This document shows positions 1 to 7,395 of a stretch of DNA of 64,000 nt, one piece after another. The notes under the pieces are model-generated. The model was not told the origin of the DNA and ran no database searches. It saw nothing but the letters and a program-made list of their open reading frames with translations. This DNA comes from Cribrihabitans_A neustonicus (GTDB lineage Bacteria > Pseudomonadota > Alphaproteobacteria > Rhodobacterales > Rhodobacteraceae): positions 1 through 64,000 of the forward strand of contig NZ_JBMERQ010000001.1 of assembly GCF_048820895.1 (NCBI RefSeq), written 5' to 3'. The translations under genes were made by a program, and so were the position numbers. Position 1 is the first letter of the stretch; the number at the start of each line of letters is the position of its first letter.

Positions 1-1
1 A

Positions 2-439
2 GTGGCGCAGGCGCAGCAGTCGGTCTCGGAACTGACCAAGCGGCTGCGCGCGAAAGGCAAGGAGGTGCGTTTTGCCATCCACCCGGTGGCGGGCCGCCTG
101 CCCGGGCACATGAACGTGCTGCTGGCCGAGGCGAAAGTTCCTTATGACATCGTGCTGGAGATGGACGAGATCAACGGCGACTTCGGCGGCACCGACGTGG
201 CCATCGTGATCGGCTCCAACGACATCGTGAACCCGGCCGCCCAGGAGGACCCCAACTCCCCGATCGCGGGCATGCCGGTGCTGGAATGCTGGAAGGCGAA
301 ACAGGTCTTCGTCTCCAAACGCGGCCAGGGCACAGGGTATTCGGGCATCGAGAACCCGCTGTTCTTCAAGGAAAACACCCGCATGTTCTACGGCGACGCA
401 AAACAGTCGCTGGATACGCTGCTGGGGCTGATCCAGTAA
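2..439 (+). CDS. pntB: NAD(P) transhydrogenase subunit beta, C-terminal part (5' end outside window)
   Basis: The reading frame is already open at the first base, so this is the 3' end of a longer gene. The 145 visible residues are the NADP(H)-binding domain III of proton-translocating transhydrogenase, which transfers hydride between NADH and NADP+ using the proton gradient. Diagnostic pieces are PVAGRLPGHMNVLLAEA, the DVAIVIGSNDIVNPAA stretch and the terminal FVSKRGQGTGYSGIENPLFF segment. The membrane domain and the pntA partner must lie upstream of the window. A strong terminator follows 21 bases after the stop, so pntB ends its operon. I am confident of the family; the true start cannot be seen. 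Confidence 0.95.
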   Translation: MAQAQQSVSELTKRLRAKGKEVRFAIHPVAGRLPGHMNVLLAEAKVPYDIVLEMDEINGDFGGTDVAIVIGSNDIVNPAAQEDPNSPIAGMPVLECWKAKQVFVSKRGQGTGYSGIENPLFFKENTRMFYGDAKQSLDTLLGLIQ

Positions 440-460
440 ATTGAACTGTCAAGGCAATAG

Positions 461-486
461 AAAGGCGCCCCCAGGGGCGCCTTTTT
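461..486 (+). terminator. Rho-independent terminator after pntB
   Basis: A GC-rich inverted repeat (AAGGCGCC with GGCGCCTT, short CCCAGG loop region) is followed directly by a run of T. It lies 21 bases downstream of the pntB stop and well before the next gene. Confidence 0.85.
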
Positions 487-500
487 GGTGTTCGCCTTCC

Positions 501-550
501 TCTTGCCAGCAAATATCCCGGGGGAGGCCGAAGGCCGGGGGCAGAGCCCC
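501..550 (+). repeat. Dispersed intergenic repeat, copy A
   Basis: The segment reads TTGCCAGCAAATATCCCGGG and continues into a G-rich hairpin (GGGGC, AGA, GCCCC). The same AAATAYYCC core followed by a G-run and hairpin recurs at 30521-30570 and, on the other strand, at 14571-14654; a weaker copy lies at 37264-37310. All copies lie just after stop codons, as REP-like elements do. Confidence 0.55.
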
Positions 551-664
551 ATCAACGGTGGGACTGTATACCGTCGCATTCCTCTAACTCACTGAAATGA
601 AACGCTTCTGTACATGCCCGGCTGAGGCGGCTATCGTCGCCAGCATTGCCGACCGGAGACCGAA

Positions 665-1945
665 ATGCCGCCGATCCACGACCATCCGCTGCGTTATCCC
701 CTAACCAACGAGCTGCATGCGCGCCCGTTTCCCACCATGAACTGCCCCTGTTCGGTGGCGTATCTGGCAGTGAAACAGCCGAAAGAGGCCGTCCATAGGG
801 ACCGGCAGCAGGATCTGAAGCACCTGATTGCGCTGCTGGACCGCCACGGCGCACCGCATCCGCAGCCGGGCGCCACTCATCACGCGGCGGCAATCGGGCG
901 GCATATGCTGAAGTGGGAGCAGCACACCGAATTCGTGAGCTACACAGTCTATTGCGACGGGGCCGGGGTGCGCGCGTTCGATCCGGCGGAATTCGATGTC
1001 TTTCCGGAAGAATGGCTGGCCGCGGCGCCAGGGCAGCGGATCACCTCGGCCTTGATCCGGGTGGTGCCGCGGCCGGAGGAGGACGCGCTGAAGCCTATGC
1101 TGCAGGATTGGTTCGTGCCCGAAAGCCTGGCTGTGTCGCGGGTGCTGGACGACAGCGCTCTGGTGGCCGGGGATTTCCGGATCGACCCGGCGGGCCACAT
1201 GCGTTTTGCCGTCTTCCCGGACGCCGACACCGGCAGCCAGCGTATTGGCCGGGTGGTGCAGCGGCTCTGCGAGATCGAGACCTACCGGGCAATGGCGATG
1301 CTGGGGTTCTCCCGCGCGCGCGGGCTGGCGCCCGCGATTGGTGCACTGGACAGCCATCTGAGCGGTATCATGCAGGAGATGACCGGAGGGCGGCAGCCTG
1401 CCGACCAGATTCTGTCGCAGCTTCTGACCGTGGCGGCGGAGCTGGAAGCGATGGCTGCGCAATCCGCGTTCCGCTTCGGGGCGACCGGCGCCTACGATGC
1501 GCTGGTCAATCAGCGTATCGCGCTGCTGCGGGAGCAGCGCATTCAAGGCTTCCAGTCTCTGGCGGAGTTCATGCTGCGCCGCTTCGAGCCCGCAATGCGA
1601 ACCGTGACCTCGACCGAGAAGCGCGTGGAGACGCTGGCGGACCGGGCGCGCAGGGCAGGGGAGCTGTTGCGGACGCGGGTGGATGTGGAGCGTTCGGCGC
1701 AGAACCAGGAGCTGCTGGCCAGCATGGACCGCCGTGCCGATTTGGCGCTGAGGCTGCAGCACACTGTCGAGGGGCTTTCTGTCGTGGCGATCAGCTATTA
1801 TGCGGTGTCGCTGGCGGGTTATGCGCTCTATCCGCTCGCATCTCTCATGCACCTCAGCAAGGGGAATCTGATCGCTCTGATTACCCTGCCTGTTGTGGCT
1901 CTGGTTTGGCTGGGCGTGCGGCGGATCCGGAAGAAGCTGCATTGA
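665..1945 (+). CDS. DUF3422 family membrane-anchored protein
   Basis: This 426-residue protein begins MPPIHDHPLRYPLTNELHAR, the characteristic opening of the DUF3422 family (N-terminal motif LxNELHARPF). The long soluble body ends in two hydrophobic segments near residues 370-390 and 402-418, followed by a basic tail, so it is probably anchored in the inner membrane by its C-terminus. A GGAG ribosome site sits 7 bases before the ATG. Its 3' end overlaps the convergent YeeE gene by 65 bases. No biochemical role is established for the family, and the neighbours do not suggest one. The family call is firm; function is unknown. Confidence 0.85.
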   Translation: MPPIHDHPLRYPLTNELHARPFPTMNCPCSVAYLAVKQPKEAVHRDRQQDLKHLIALLDRHGAPHPQPGATHHAAAIGRHMLKWEQHTEFVSYTVYCDGAGVRAFDPAEFDVFPEEWLAAAPGQRITSALIRVVPRPEEDALKPMLQDWFVPESLAVSRVLDDSALVAGDFRIDPAGHMRFAVFPDADTGSQRIGRVVQRLCEIETYRAMAMLGFSRARGLAPAIGALDSHLSGIMQEMTGGRQPADQILSQLLTVAAELEAMAAQSAFRFGATGAYDALVNQRIALLREQRIQGFQSLAEFMLRRFEPAMRTVTSTEKRVETLADRARRAGELLRTRVDVERSAQNQELLASMDRRADLALRLQHTVEGLSVVAISYYAVSLAGYALYPLASLMHLSKGNLIALITLPVVALVWLGVRRIRKKLH

Positions 1946-2954
1946 GGGCCGCCCGCGCCGCTACGCCGCCGAGGGCGATGAAGCCAAGGGCAAGAAGCGC
2001 GGCCAGGCTCAGCGTGGGAATACCGGCCAGACCGGCGCCGACGGTGCAGCCGCCGGCCAGCACTCCGCCCACACCCATGAGTGCCGCTCCGGCAAGGTAG
2101 CGGCCGGTTTGCCGGGGGCTTTCGAAGCTTTGCCAGCGGAAGCCGCCGTTCAGCAGGGCTGCTGCGAGAGCGCCGAGCATCACGCCGCCCACCAGCCCCG
2201 TGCCAAAGCCGGCCGGAATAGAACTGGAGGCTACGGCGAAAAACAGTGTTTCGGCCGCGGGGGCGGTGAAGGAGAGGCTCTCCATCGCGATCGGGTCGAA
2301 GTCGTCGAATAACAGAAAGCCGGTTCCGGCCCAGGCCGCGGGCACCAAGAGGCCGATAAGGGCAGCTGCGCCCAGGATGGAGCCCCGGTTTCCGGAGCGC
2401 AGAGCGGCCAGAGCCGCGGTCACTGCGATCAGCGCACTCCATGCCGCCGGGCCGCCCGGCAGCGCTGCCAGCGAGGCATACTCGCCGGCGGGTAGGGTGA
2501 AGGAACCAAGCGTGGTCCTTACCGGTGCCAAAACGCCCTTGAGCGTGGCGTGGGCAGTGATGGCGAAGACGGTGACGACCAAAAGCGCCCGCAGGTTGCC
2601 GCTGCCTGCCAGCACGAAGAGCCGGGATGCGCAGCCTCGGGTCAGAATCATCCCGCCTCCGAACATCAGCCCGCCGGTGGCAATGGCCAGCACCGGCAGG
2701 TCAGCGGCCAGCAGTCGGTGATCCGCGAAGCCGATCCAGCCGGCCGCAACTGCCGCCTGGGTGCCGATGACGGCTGCTGCCAGCGCCATCGCCCAGACGC
2801 CCGCAGCCTGACGGCGGTCTTCGCCCGCGAGTGCGCGGCGGAAGCAGAAACGGGTGACTTGCGCCAGAGCGCCGAACAGAATGCCGATACCAAGGGCAAA
2901 CAGCACCGAAGCCTCCCAGGCGGAAGTCTCTTCAAAGCCAAGTGTTTCGAACAT
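1881..2954 (-). CDS. YeeE/YedE family membrane protein (putative thiosulfate/sulfur transport)
   Basis: This 357-residue polytopic membrane protein matches the YeeE/YedE (sulphur transport, TsuA-like) family. Three cysteines sit in the family's typical contexts: TRFCFRR (Cys37), TRGCASRL (Cys108) and AGGCTVGAG (Cys303). In TsuA, such cysteines line the thiosulfate path. An earlier in-frame start at 3056 adds 34 residues with no family character; I chose the ATG at 2954 because a GGAG sits about 7 bases upstream and the protein then starts like its relatives. It has no obvious sulfur-metabolism gene beside it. The last 21 codons overlap the DUF3422 gene tail to tail. Substrate is inferred from the family only. 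Confidence 0.85.
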   Translation of the reverse strand: MFETLGFEETSAWEASVLFALGIGILFGALAQVTRFCFRRALAGEDRRQAAGVWAMALAAAVIGTQAAVAAGWIGFADHRLLAADLPVLAIATGGLMFGGGMILTRGCASRLFVLAGSGNLRALLVVTVFAITAHATLKGVLAPVRTTLGSFTLPAGEYASLAALPGGPAAWSALIAVTAALAALRSGNRGSILGAAALIGLLVPAAWAGTGFLLFDDFDPIAMESLSFTAPAAETLFFAVASSSIPAGFGTGLVGGVMLGALAAALLNGGFRWQSFESPRQTGRYLAGAALMGVGGVLAGGCTVGAGLAGIPTLSLAALLALGFIALGGVAARAALNAASSGSAARPAKPEPQQAG

Positions 2955-3110
2955 CACGGTCTCCAGAAGAAGGCGGAATTTTTTCCCGGAATGGCCGGAA
3001 AACAGCGGCCCGGCAAGTCTTTGCGCCGGCCTGTATCGGACTGTTCCAGGGAACATGTCCCTACCGGTCTTCGCGCACCGCGCGGTTTTTCTGTGGTTCC
3101 GGTGTGCCGG

Positions 3111-3143
3111 AAAACAAACTGGCCGCCCGGAAGGGGCAGCCAG
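3111..3143 (-). terminator. Terminator of the peptide ABC transporter operon
   Basis: On the minus strand a 10-bp stem (CTGGCTGCCC with GGGCGGCCAG, one G-U pair, loop CTTCC) is followed by TTTGTTTT. It lies 40 bases after the stop of the last permease gene and upstream of the co-oriented YeeE gene, so it separates the two units. Confidence 0.8.
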
Positions 3144-3182
3144 AAAGTATATTCTTATTCGAATGTGTCGGCGTGCTGGTCC

Positions 3183-4154
3183 TCAGCGGCCACGGATGCG
3201 CGGGTCCAGAGCGTCGCGCAAGCCATCGCCGAGGTAGTTCACGCTCAGCACCGTCAGCGAAATCGCCAAACCGGGCCAGAACACCCGCTCGGGGTATTGC
3301 TGCAGGTAGTCGGTGGCATCGAACAGGAGCCGCCCCCAGGTCGGGAAGTCCGGCGGGAAGCCGAGGCCGAGGAAAGAGAGCGAGGACTCTGTGATGATCG
3401 CCGTGGCGATGCCCAGCGTGGCCGAGACCATGATCGGCGACAGCACGTTGGGCAGGATGTGCCGGGTGATCAGCTTGCGGTTCGTGGTGCCGATCGAACG
3501 TGCTGCCATCACGAACTCGCGCTCCTTCAGTGCCAGCACGTCGCCGCGAACGATCCGCGCGGTTGGCATCCAGCTGGTGATGCCGATGGAAGCCACGATC
3601 AGGATGAAGATCCCCTGTTCCGGCCCGAAGGCGGCGTTCAGCGGCTCGCGGAACAAGAGCATCATCACCAGCAGCAGCGGCAAGAGCGGCAGCGCCAGGA
3701 ACAGGTCAGTGAGGCGCATCAGCGGCCCGTCGAGCTTTTTGAAGAAGCCCGCGAGCACGCCGATCAGCGAGCCGAGCAGCAGCGCAAGCAGCATTGCGGT
3801 CAGGCCGACCGACACCGAGGTCGCGCCGCCGGCCATCATCCGGGCCAGCATGTCGCGGCCAAGCTGGTCGGTGCCGAAGGGATGCGCCCAGCTCGGGCCC
3901 TGGTTGCGGGCGCGGATGTCGATCTGGGTGGCGTCGATGTCCCAGAAGAACGGCCCCAGATAGACCGCGAGGATGATGAAGAGAAACAGCGCCCCGCCCA
4001 TCATCGCGCCGCGGTGCGACTTGAACTGGTCCCAGACGTTCAGCCACTGGCTGCGCGGCGGGCGGTGGAGCTCCTCCAGCGGACCGGCGCCGGGCACCGC
4101 GGTCGAGGCGGGCGCCATGCCTTCGTCGGGCACGAAGCGTTCCTTGTCAGTCAT
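3183..4154 (-). CDS. Peptide-type ABC transporter permease (DppC/OppC family)
   Basis: This 323-residue inner-membrane permease has the DppC/OppC layout: a cytoplasmic N-terminus, the short OppC-type sequence FKSHRGAMMGGALFL entering the first membrane helix, then the binding-protein-dependent transport domain. The HPFGTDQLGRDMLARMM segment and the closing GDGLRDALDPRIRGR are typical of the family, and the coupling loop that contacts the ATPase lies near the MAARSIGTTNRKLITRHILPN region. Translation is taken from the ATG at 4154, which overlaps the upstream permease gene by 8 bases and has GAGGA about 7 bases before it; a TTG six codons earlier is less likely. It pairs with the DppB-like gene to form the pore. 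Confidence 0.9.
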   Translation of the reverse strand: MTDKERFVPDEGMAPASTAVPGAGPLEELHRPPRSQWLNVWDQFKSHRGAMMGGALFLFIILAVYLGPFFWDIDATQIDIRARNQGPSWAHPFGTDQLGRDMLARMMAGGATSVSVGLTAMLLALLLGSLIGVLAGFFKKLDGPLMRLTDLFLALPLLPLLLVMMLLFREPLNAAFGPEQGIFILIVASIGITSWMPTARIVRGDVLALKEREFVMAARSIGTTNRKLITRHILPNVLSPIMVSATLGIATAIITESSLSFLGLGFPPDFPTWGRLLFDATDYLQQYPERVFWPGLAISLTVLSVNYLGDGLRDALDPRIRGR

Positions 4155-5154
4155 AGCGGATCCTCGGGTCAAGAATGCCGTACAGAACGTCGGCGATCAG
4201 GTTGAACAGCACGATCAGCACCGCGAAGATGAAGGTCAGCGTCTGCACCATCGGCAGGTCGTTGGCCTGGATTGCGCCGATCAGGAGCTGGCCGATGCCG
4301 TTCACCTTGAACACCTGCTCGGTGATGATGGCACCGCCGAAGATCGCCGGAATCCCCAGCGCGATCACGGTGACCACCGGGATCATGGAGTTTCTGAGCA
4401 CGTGCACCATCACCACGACGTATTCGCTCAGCCCCTTGGCGCGGGCGGTGCGGACGTAGTCCTGGTTGAGGTTGTCGAGCATCGAGGCCCGCATGAAGCG
4501 GCTAAGCTGCGCGGTGATCTGCAGCGCCAGCACCATCACCGGCATGATCATCTGCTTCAGCTGGTAGACGAAACTGTCCCAGCTGTCGACGACATGGGTC
4601 GTGTCATAGATCGAGGGGAACCAGCCCAGCTGCACCGAGAAGATCACGATAACCAGCACGCCCGAAAAGAACGGCGGCACCGAGAAGCCCACCATCGAAA
4701 TGAAGGTGCCGAGCTGGTCGAACCAGCTGTACTGGCGGTAGGCAGAGTAGATCCCGATCGGCAGCGCGATAACGATGGCCACCAGATAAGCGGTGCCCAC
4801 GACCCAGAGGGTCTGCGGCAGACGCTGGATCACAATGTCCATCACCGGCGAGCGGGTCTGCCAGGAAATCACCCGCAGGTCCCCGGCCGAGAAGGAGGTG
4901 CCGAAGTAGTGGTCGATCAGAACCTGCGGTTCGATCCAGAAGAATTGCACCAGCCACTTCCAGAAGCGGATGTGCATGGGCTGGCCCAGGCCGAGCGCCT
5001 CGCGCATCTTTTCTTTGACTTCGGGAGGGACGGTGAGGGGGACCTGCGCCATCGGGTCGCCGGGGGCGAGCTCCAGCAGCAGGAAGATCACGAGGCTGAT
5101 GAACAGCAGTGTGGGCACTGCCAGGATCAGCCGCCGGATTGTAAAAGTCAGCAT
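4147..5154 (-). CDS. Peptide-type ABC transporter permease (DppB/OppB family)
   Basis: This 335-residue permease starts MLTFTIRRLILAVPTLLFIS, the usual DppB/OppB opening with one N-terminal helix, then a periplasmic stretch and the five-helix transport core. The cytoplasmic coupling motif is visible as DYVRTARAKGLSEYVVV, and the protein ends LADVLYGILDPRIRYD-like, as expected. It is the first membrane partner after the binding protein gene, 152 bases downstream of it, and overlaps the next permease gene by 8 bases, so the two are probably translationally coupled. The substrate class (peptide, opine or glutathione-like) cannot be settled from the permease. Confidence 0.9.
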   Translation of the reverse strand: MLTFTIRRLILAVPTLLFISLVIFLLLELAPGDPMAQVPLTVPPEVKEKMREALGLGQPMHIRFWKWLVQFFWIEPQVLIDHYFGTSFSAGDLRVISWQTRSPVMDIVIQRLPQTLWVVGTAYLVAIVIALPIGIYSAYRQYSWFDQLGTFISMVGFSVPPFFSGVLVIVIFSVQLGWFPSIYDTTHVVDSWDSFVYQLKQMIMPVMVLALQITAQLSRFMRASMLDNLNQDYVRTARAKGLSEYVVVMVHVLRNSMIPVVTVIALGIPAIFGGAIITEQVFKVNGIGQLLIGAIQANDLPMVQTLTFIFAVLIVLFNLIADVLYGILDPRIRYD

Positions 5155-5263
5155 CAGCTAAGCGCCTTTACAACGGGGTTTTGAGTTTGGAAGCAAGGCG
5201 GGCTCTGCCTGGCGTCCGTTTTGTGCGCAGGCCGTAAAGCGTAACCACCCGAAAATGGCAAGA

Positions 5264-5286
5264 GGCCCCGGTGTAACACCGGGGCC
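5264..5286 (-). terminator. Hairpin between binding protein and permease genes (attenuator or mRNA stabiliser)
   Basis: A perfect 10-bp stem (GGCCCCGGTG with CACCGGGGCC) closes a 3-base loop, 20 bases after the binding-protein stop. No T-run follows, so full termination is doubtful. Such hairpins usually protect the upstream message or allow partial read-through, giving more binding protein than permease. Confidence 0.6.
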
Positions 5287-5306
5287 CCCGCTGAGCCTGA
5301 CGCGGC

Positions 5307-7007
5307 TTACTTAATGCGATGCCAGTCTGCCACGTTCCACAGTTCGCTGTCCCAGACGTTCAGATCGACGCCGCCCAGGGTGTTGGAATGTGCCGACAGG
5401 CGGCCGCGGTGCACCAGCGGGATCATCCCGCCCTTTTCGATGATGATATCGTTCAGGCGCTTGGCGATCTCGGCGCGGGCTTCCAGACCGGCGGTCTTGG
5501 TCAGCTCGGCGTGCAGCTTGTCGTATTCCTCGTCGCAGAAGCGCGAGATGTTCTCGCCCTGCCACTGGGTCGCCGGGGCCGGTGCCTTGTCGCACAGGCC
5601 GTTGCCCAGATAGGACTGCGGGTCGGTGCCGTTGAAGGTGTTGGCGTACATCTCCACATCGGCATAGAACTTCTGGAAGGTGTCGGGCGAGCCCGGGTCA
5701 CCGCCGAAGAATACGCTGGCGTTGATGTTGCGCAGCTCGGACTCGATGCCGATCTGGCTCCACCACTCCTTGATCAGCGCCTGGAAATCCTGACGGACGG
5801 CGTTGGTCGATGTCTGGTACAGGATCTTCATCGGCTTGCCGTCCGGGGTCTCCCGCACACCGTCGCCGTTGGTGTCCTTGTAGCCGGCTTCCTCCAGCAT
5901 CGCTTTGGCGCCCTCGATGTCCTGGGTGGAGCAGTCGAAGGTGTCGGAAGCGAAGGCCTCGGGCGCGGGCACCCAGTTGCAGCCGATCTTGCCGGCCTTG
6001 CCGTAGCCGATTTCCACCAGCAGCGGGCGGTCGATGGCCATCGACATTGCCTTGTAGACCGCCGGATCACCCAGGAACGGGTGCGGGCGGACCACCGAAC
6101 GCTCGTCCGGGCCAAGCGCCGGGTCGGGGTTGGTGTTGTTGAGCATGATGCGCTCGACCAGCGGGCCGAAGCCTGCCACCGGCTTGCCCTTGCCGCCGGC
6201 TTCCATCTGGGCGATCACTTCAGGCGCCAGCTGCAGGTTCCAGGCGTAGTCAAACTCGCCGGTCTCCATCACGGCACGGCCTGCCGCGGTGGCGTCGCCG
6301 CCGCCCTTGAACAGCACCTTGGCAAAGGCGGGTTTGTTCGGGTCACGGTAGTTGTCATTGGCCGACAGCGTGATCACGTCATTGGGCTTGAACTCGTCCA
6401 CAACGAAGGGGCCGGTGCCGATCGGGGCGAAGTTCGCCTCGGTGCACTCGGGGGCCTTGGCGCCCATGCAGTTCTCGAACTGGGCTTTCTGGATGATCGG
6501 GCTCTCGCCGCCAACGAAGGGGCCGTAGGGGAAGGGGGTGGGTTCCGCGAAGGTCACCTTCACGGTCAGATCGTCCACCGCCTCCACGTTGGTTACGCCT
6601 TCGAACTTGGTTACCTGGGCGCAGCCGCCTTCAGGGTCCATGCAGTAGTTGGCGGTGAACACCACGTCATGCGCGGTGAAGTCGCTGCCGTCCGACCACT
6701 TGATGCCGGGCGCGATTTTCCAGGTGATCGTCTTCAGGTCTTCGCTGACGCCGCCATTGTCCACGGTCGGGATCTCGGCCGCCAGGAAGGGCACCATGTT
6801 GCCCTTGGTGTCGTAGCGGGCCAGCGGCTCGATCACCAGCGAGGCGGCTTCGACGTCCTTGGTGCCGCCCGACAGGAACGGGTTCATGATCGACGGCGCC
6901 TGCCAGTAGATAATGTTGACCTGGCCATCCGATCCCCGTTCGGCATATGCCGCGGAAGCCACGGAGGCTGCGGCAGCAGCCCCCATCAAAAGGGATTTGA
7001 TTTTCAT
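5307..7007 (-). CDS. Peptide-type ABC transporter substrate-binding protein (SBP_bac_5)
   Basis: This 566-residue secreted protein has a signal peptide (MKIKSLLMGAAAAASVASA, likely cut after AYA) and the family 5 solute-binding fold of DppA/OppA. Conserved pieces include LVIEPLARYD, the TWKIAPGIKWSDGSDFTAHDV stretch and GTGPFVVDEF. The ATG at 7007 is preceded by CAAGGAGAGTGTG, a strong ribosome site; longer in-frame extensions are non-coding in character. The mature protein carries several cysteines (for example in EGGCAQV, ENCMGAKAPEC and RFCDEEY) that could form periplasmic disulfides. It heads the leftward operon and is divergent from the fused ATPase gene. The ligand cannot be read from the sequence. 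Confidence 0.92.
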   Translation of the reverse strand: MKIKSLLMGAAAAASVASAAYAERGSDGQVNIIYWQAPSIMNPFLSGGTKDVEAASLVIEPLARYDTKGNMVPFLAAEIPTVDNGGVSEDLKTITWKIAPGIKWSDGSDFTAHDVVFTANYCMDPEGGCAQVTKFEGVTNVEAVDDLTVKVTFAEPTPFPYGPFVGGESPIIQKAQFENCMGAKAPECTEANFAPIGTGPFVVDEFKPNDVITLSANDNYRDPNKPAFAKVLFKGGGDATAAGRAVMETGEFDYAWNLQLAPEVIAQMEAGGKGKPVAGFGPLVERIMLNNTNPDPALGPDERSVVRPHPFLGDPAVYKAMSMAIDRPLLVEIGYGKAGKIGCNWVPAPEAFASDTFDCSTQDIEGAKAMLEEAGYKDTNGDGVRETPDGKPMKILYQTSTNAVRQDFQALIKEWWSQIGIESELRNINASVFFGGDPGSPDTFQKFYADVEMYANTFNGTDPQSYLGNGLCDKAPAPATQWQGENISRFCDEEYDKLHAELTKTAGLEARAEIAKRLNDIIIEKGGMIPLVHRGRLSAHSNTLGGVDLNVWDSELWNVADWHRIK

Positions 7008-7395
7008 CACACTCTCCTTGCCGGACACGTTATGTGTCTTTTTTATTTTAAGCGGGCCTCGGGGCCCGGAGTTTTGCCGCATCACTGCGGAGTTGCAGCA
7101 GCTTTGCCTGCTGTCGCCCGTGAAACCCATCAGCAATCTACAGCCGGCCGGCAGCGGACTGGCGGCAAAACCGGGCGCGGGCGGGCCGCGCAAAGCGCGC
7201 AGCAGGCGGCGGCTGCCGTCATCGAAACAGAGTTTGGGAAAATTGCAAGCCTTGGCGTCGGGTAATTCCCGGCCCGGGTTTGACGCGCCCGGCGCGATCG
7301 GCTTACATCGCGGCAACAATGAGCGGCCGATGCCGCCGGGAATATCTTGTGGCCAAGGCCTGCGGGCCGCCTGGCCGGGTAGAAGGGGATCAAGG
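7008..7395. promoter_or_regulatory. Divergent control region of the ABC transporter (388 bases without a gene)
   Basis: No convincing gene lies here. Leftward, the leader contains a small inverted repeat GACAC-N5-GTGTC (7024-7038), an A/T-rich stretch and a 6-bp hairpin (7053-7068) before the binding-protein gene. Rightward, a sigma70-like promoter is visible at 7280-7308. Open frames crossing the region have no recognisable protein features. Confidence 0.5.
7280..7308 (+). promoter_or_regulatory. Candidate sigma70 promoter of the fused ATPase gene
   Basis: TTGACG is separated by exactly 17 bases from TTACAT. It would give a leader of about 80 bases before the GTG start at 7396. The -35 is strong and the -10 is moderate. 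Confidence 0.45.

Noticed and set aside
701..1942. A 413-codon minus-strand frame opposite the DUF3422 gene
   Set aside because: No ribosome site, no protein-like composition, and it is fully covered by a recognisable gene.
3147..3167. TATATTC-TT-ATTCGAAT motif resembling ArsR-type (BigR/SqrR) operators near a sulfur-transport gene
   Set aside because: It lies upstream of the ABC operon terminator relative to the YeeE gene, and the half-site spacing does not match the N8 form I recall. Too weak to call.
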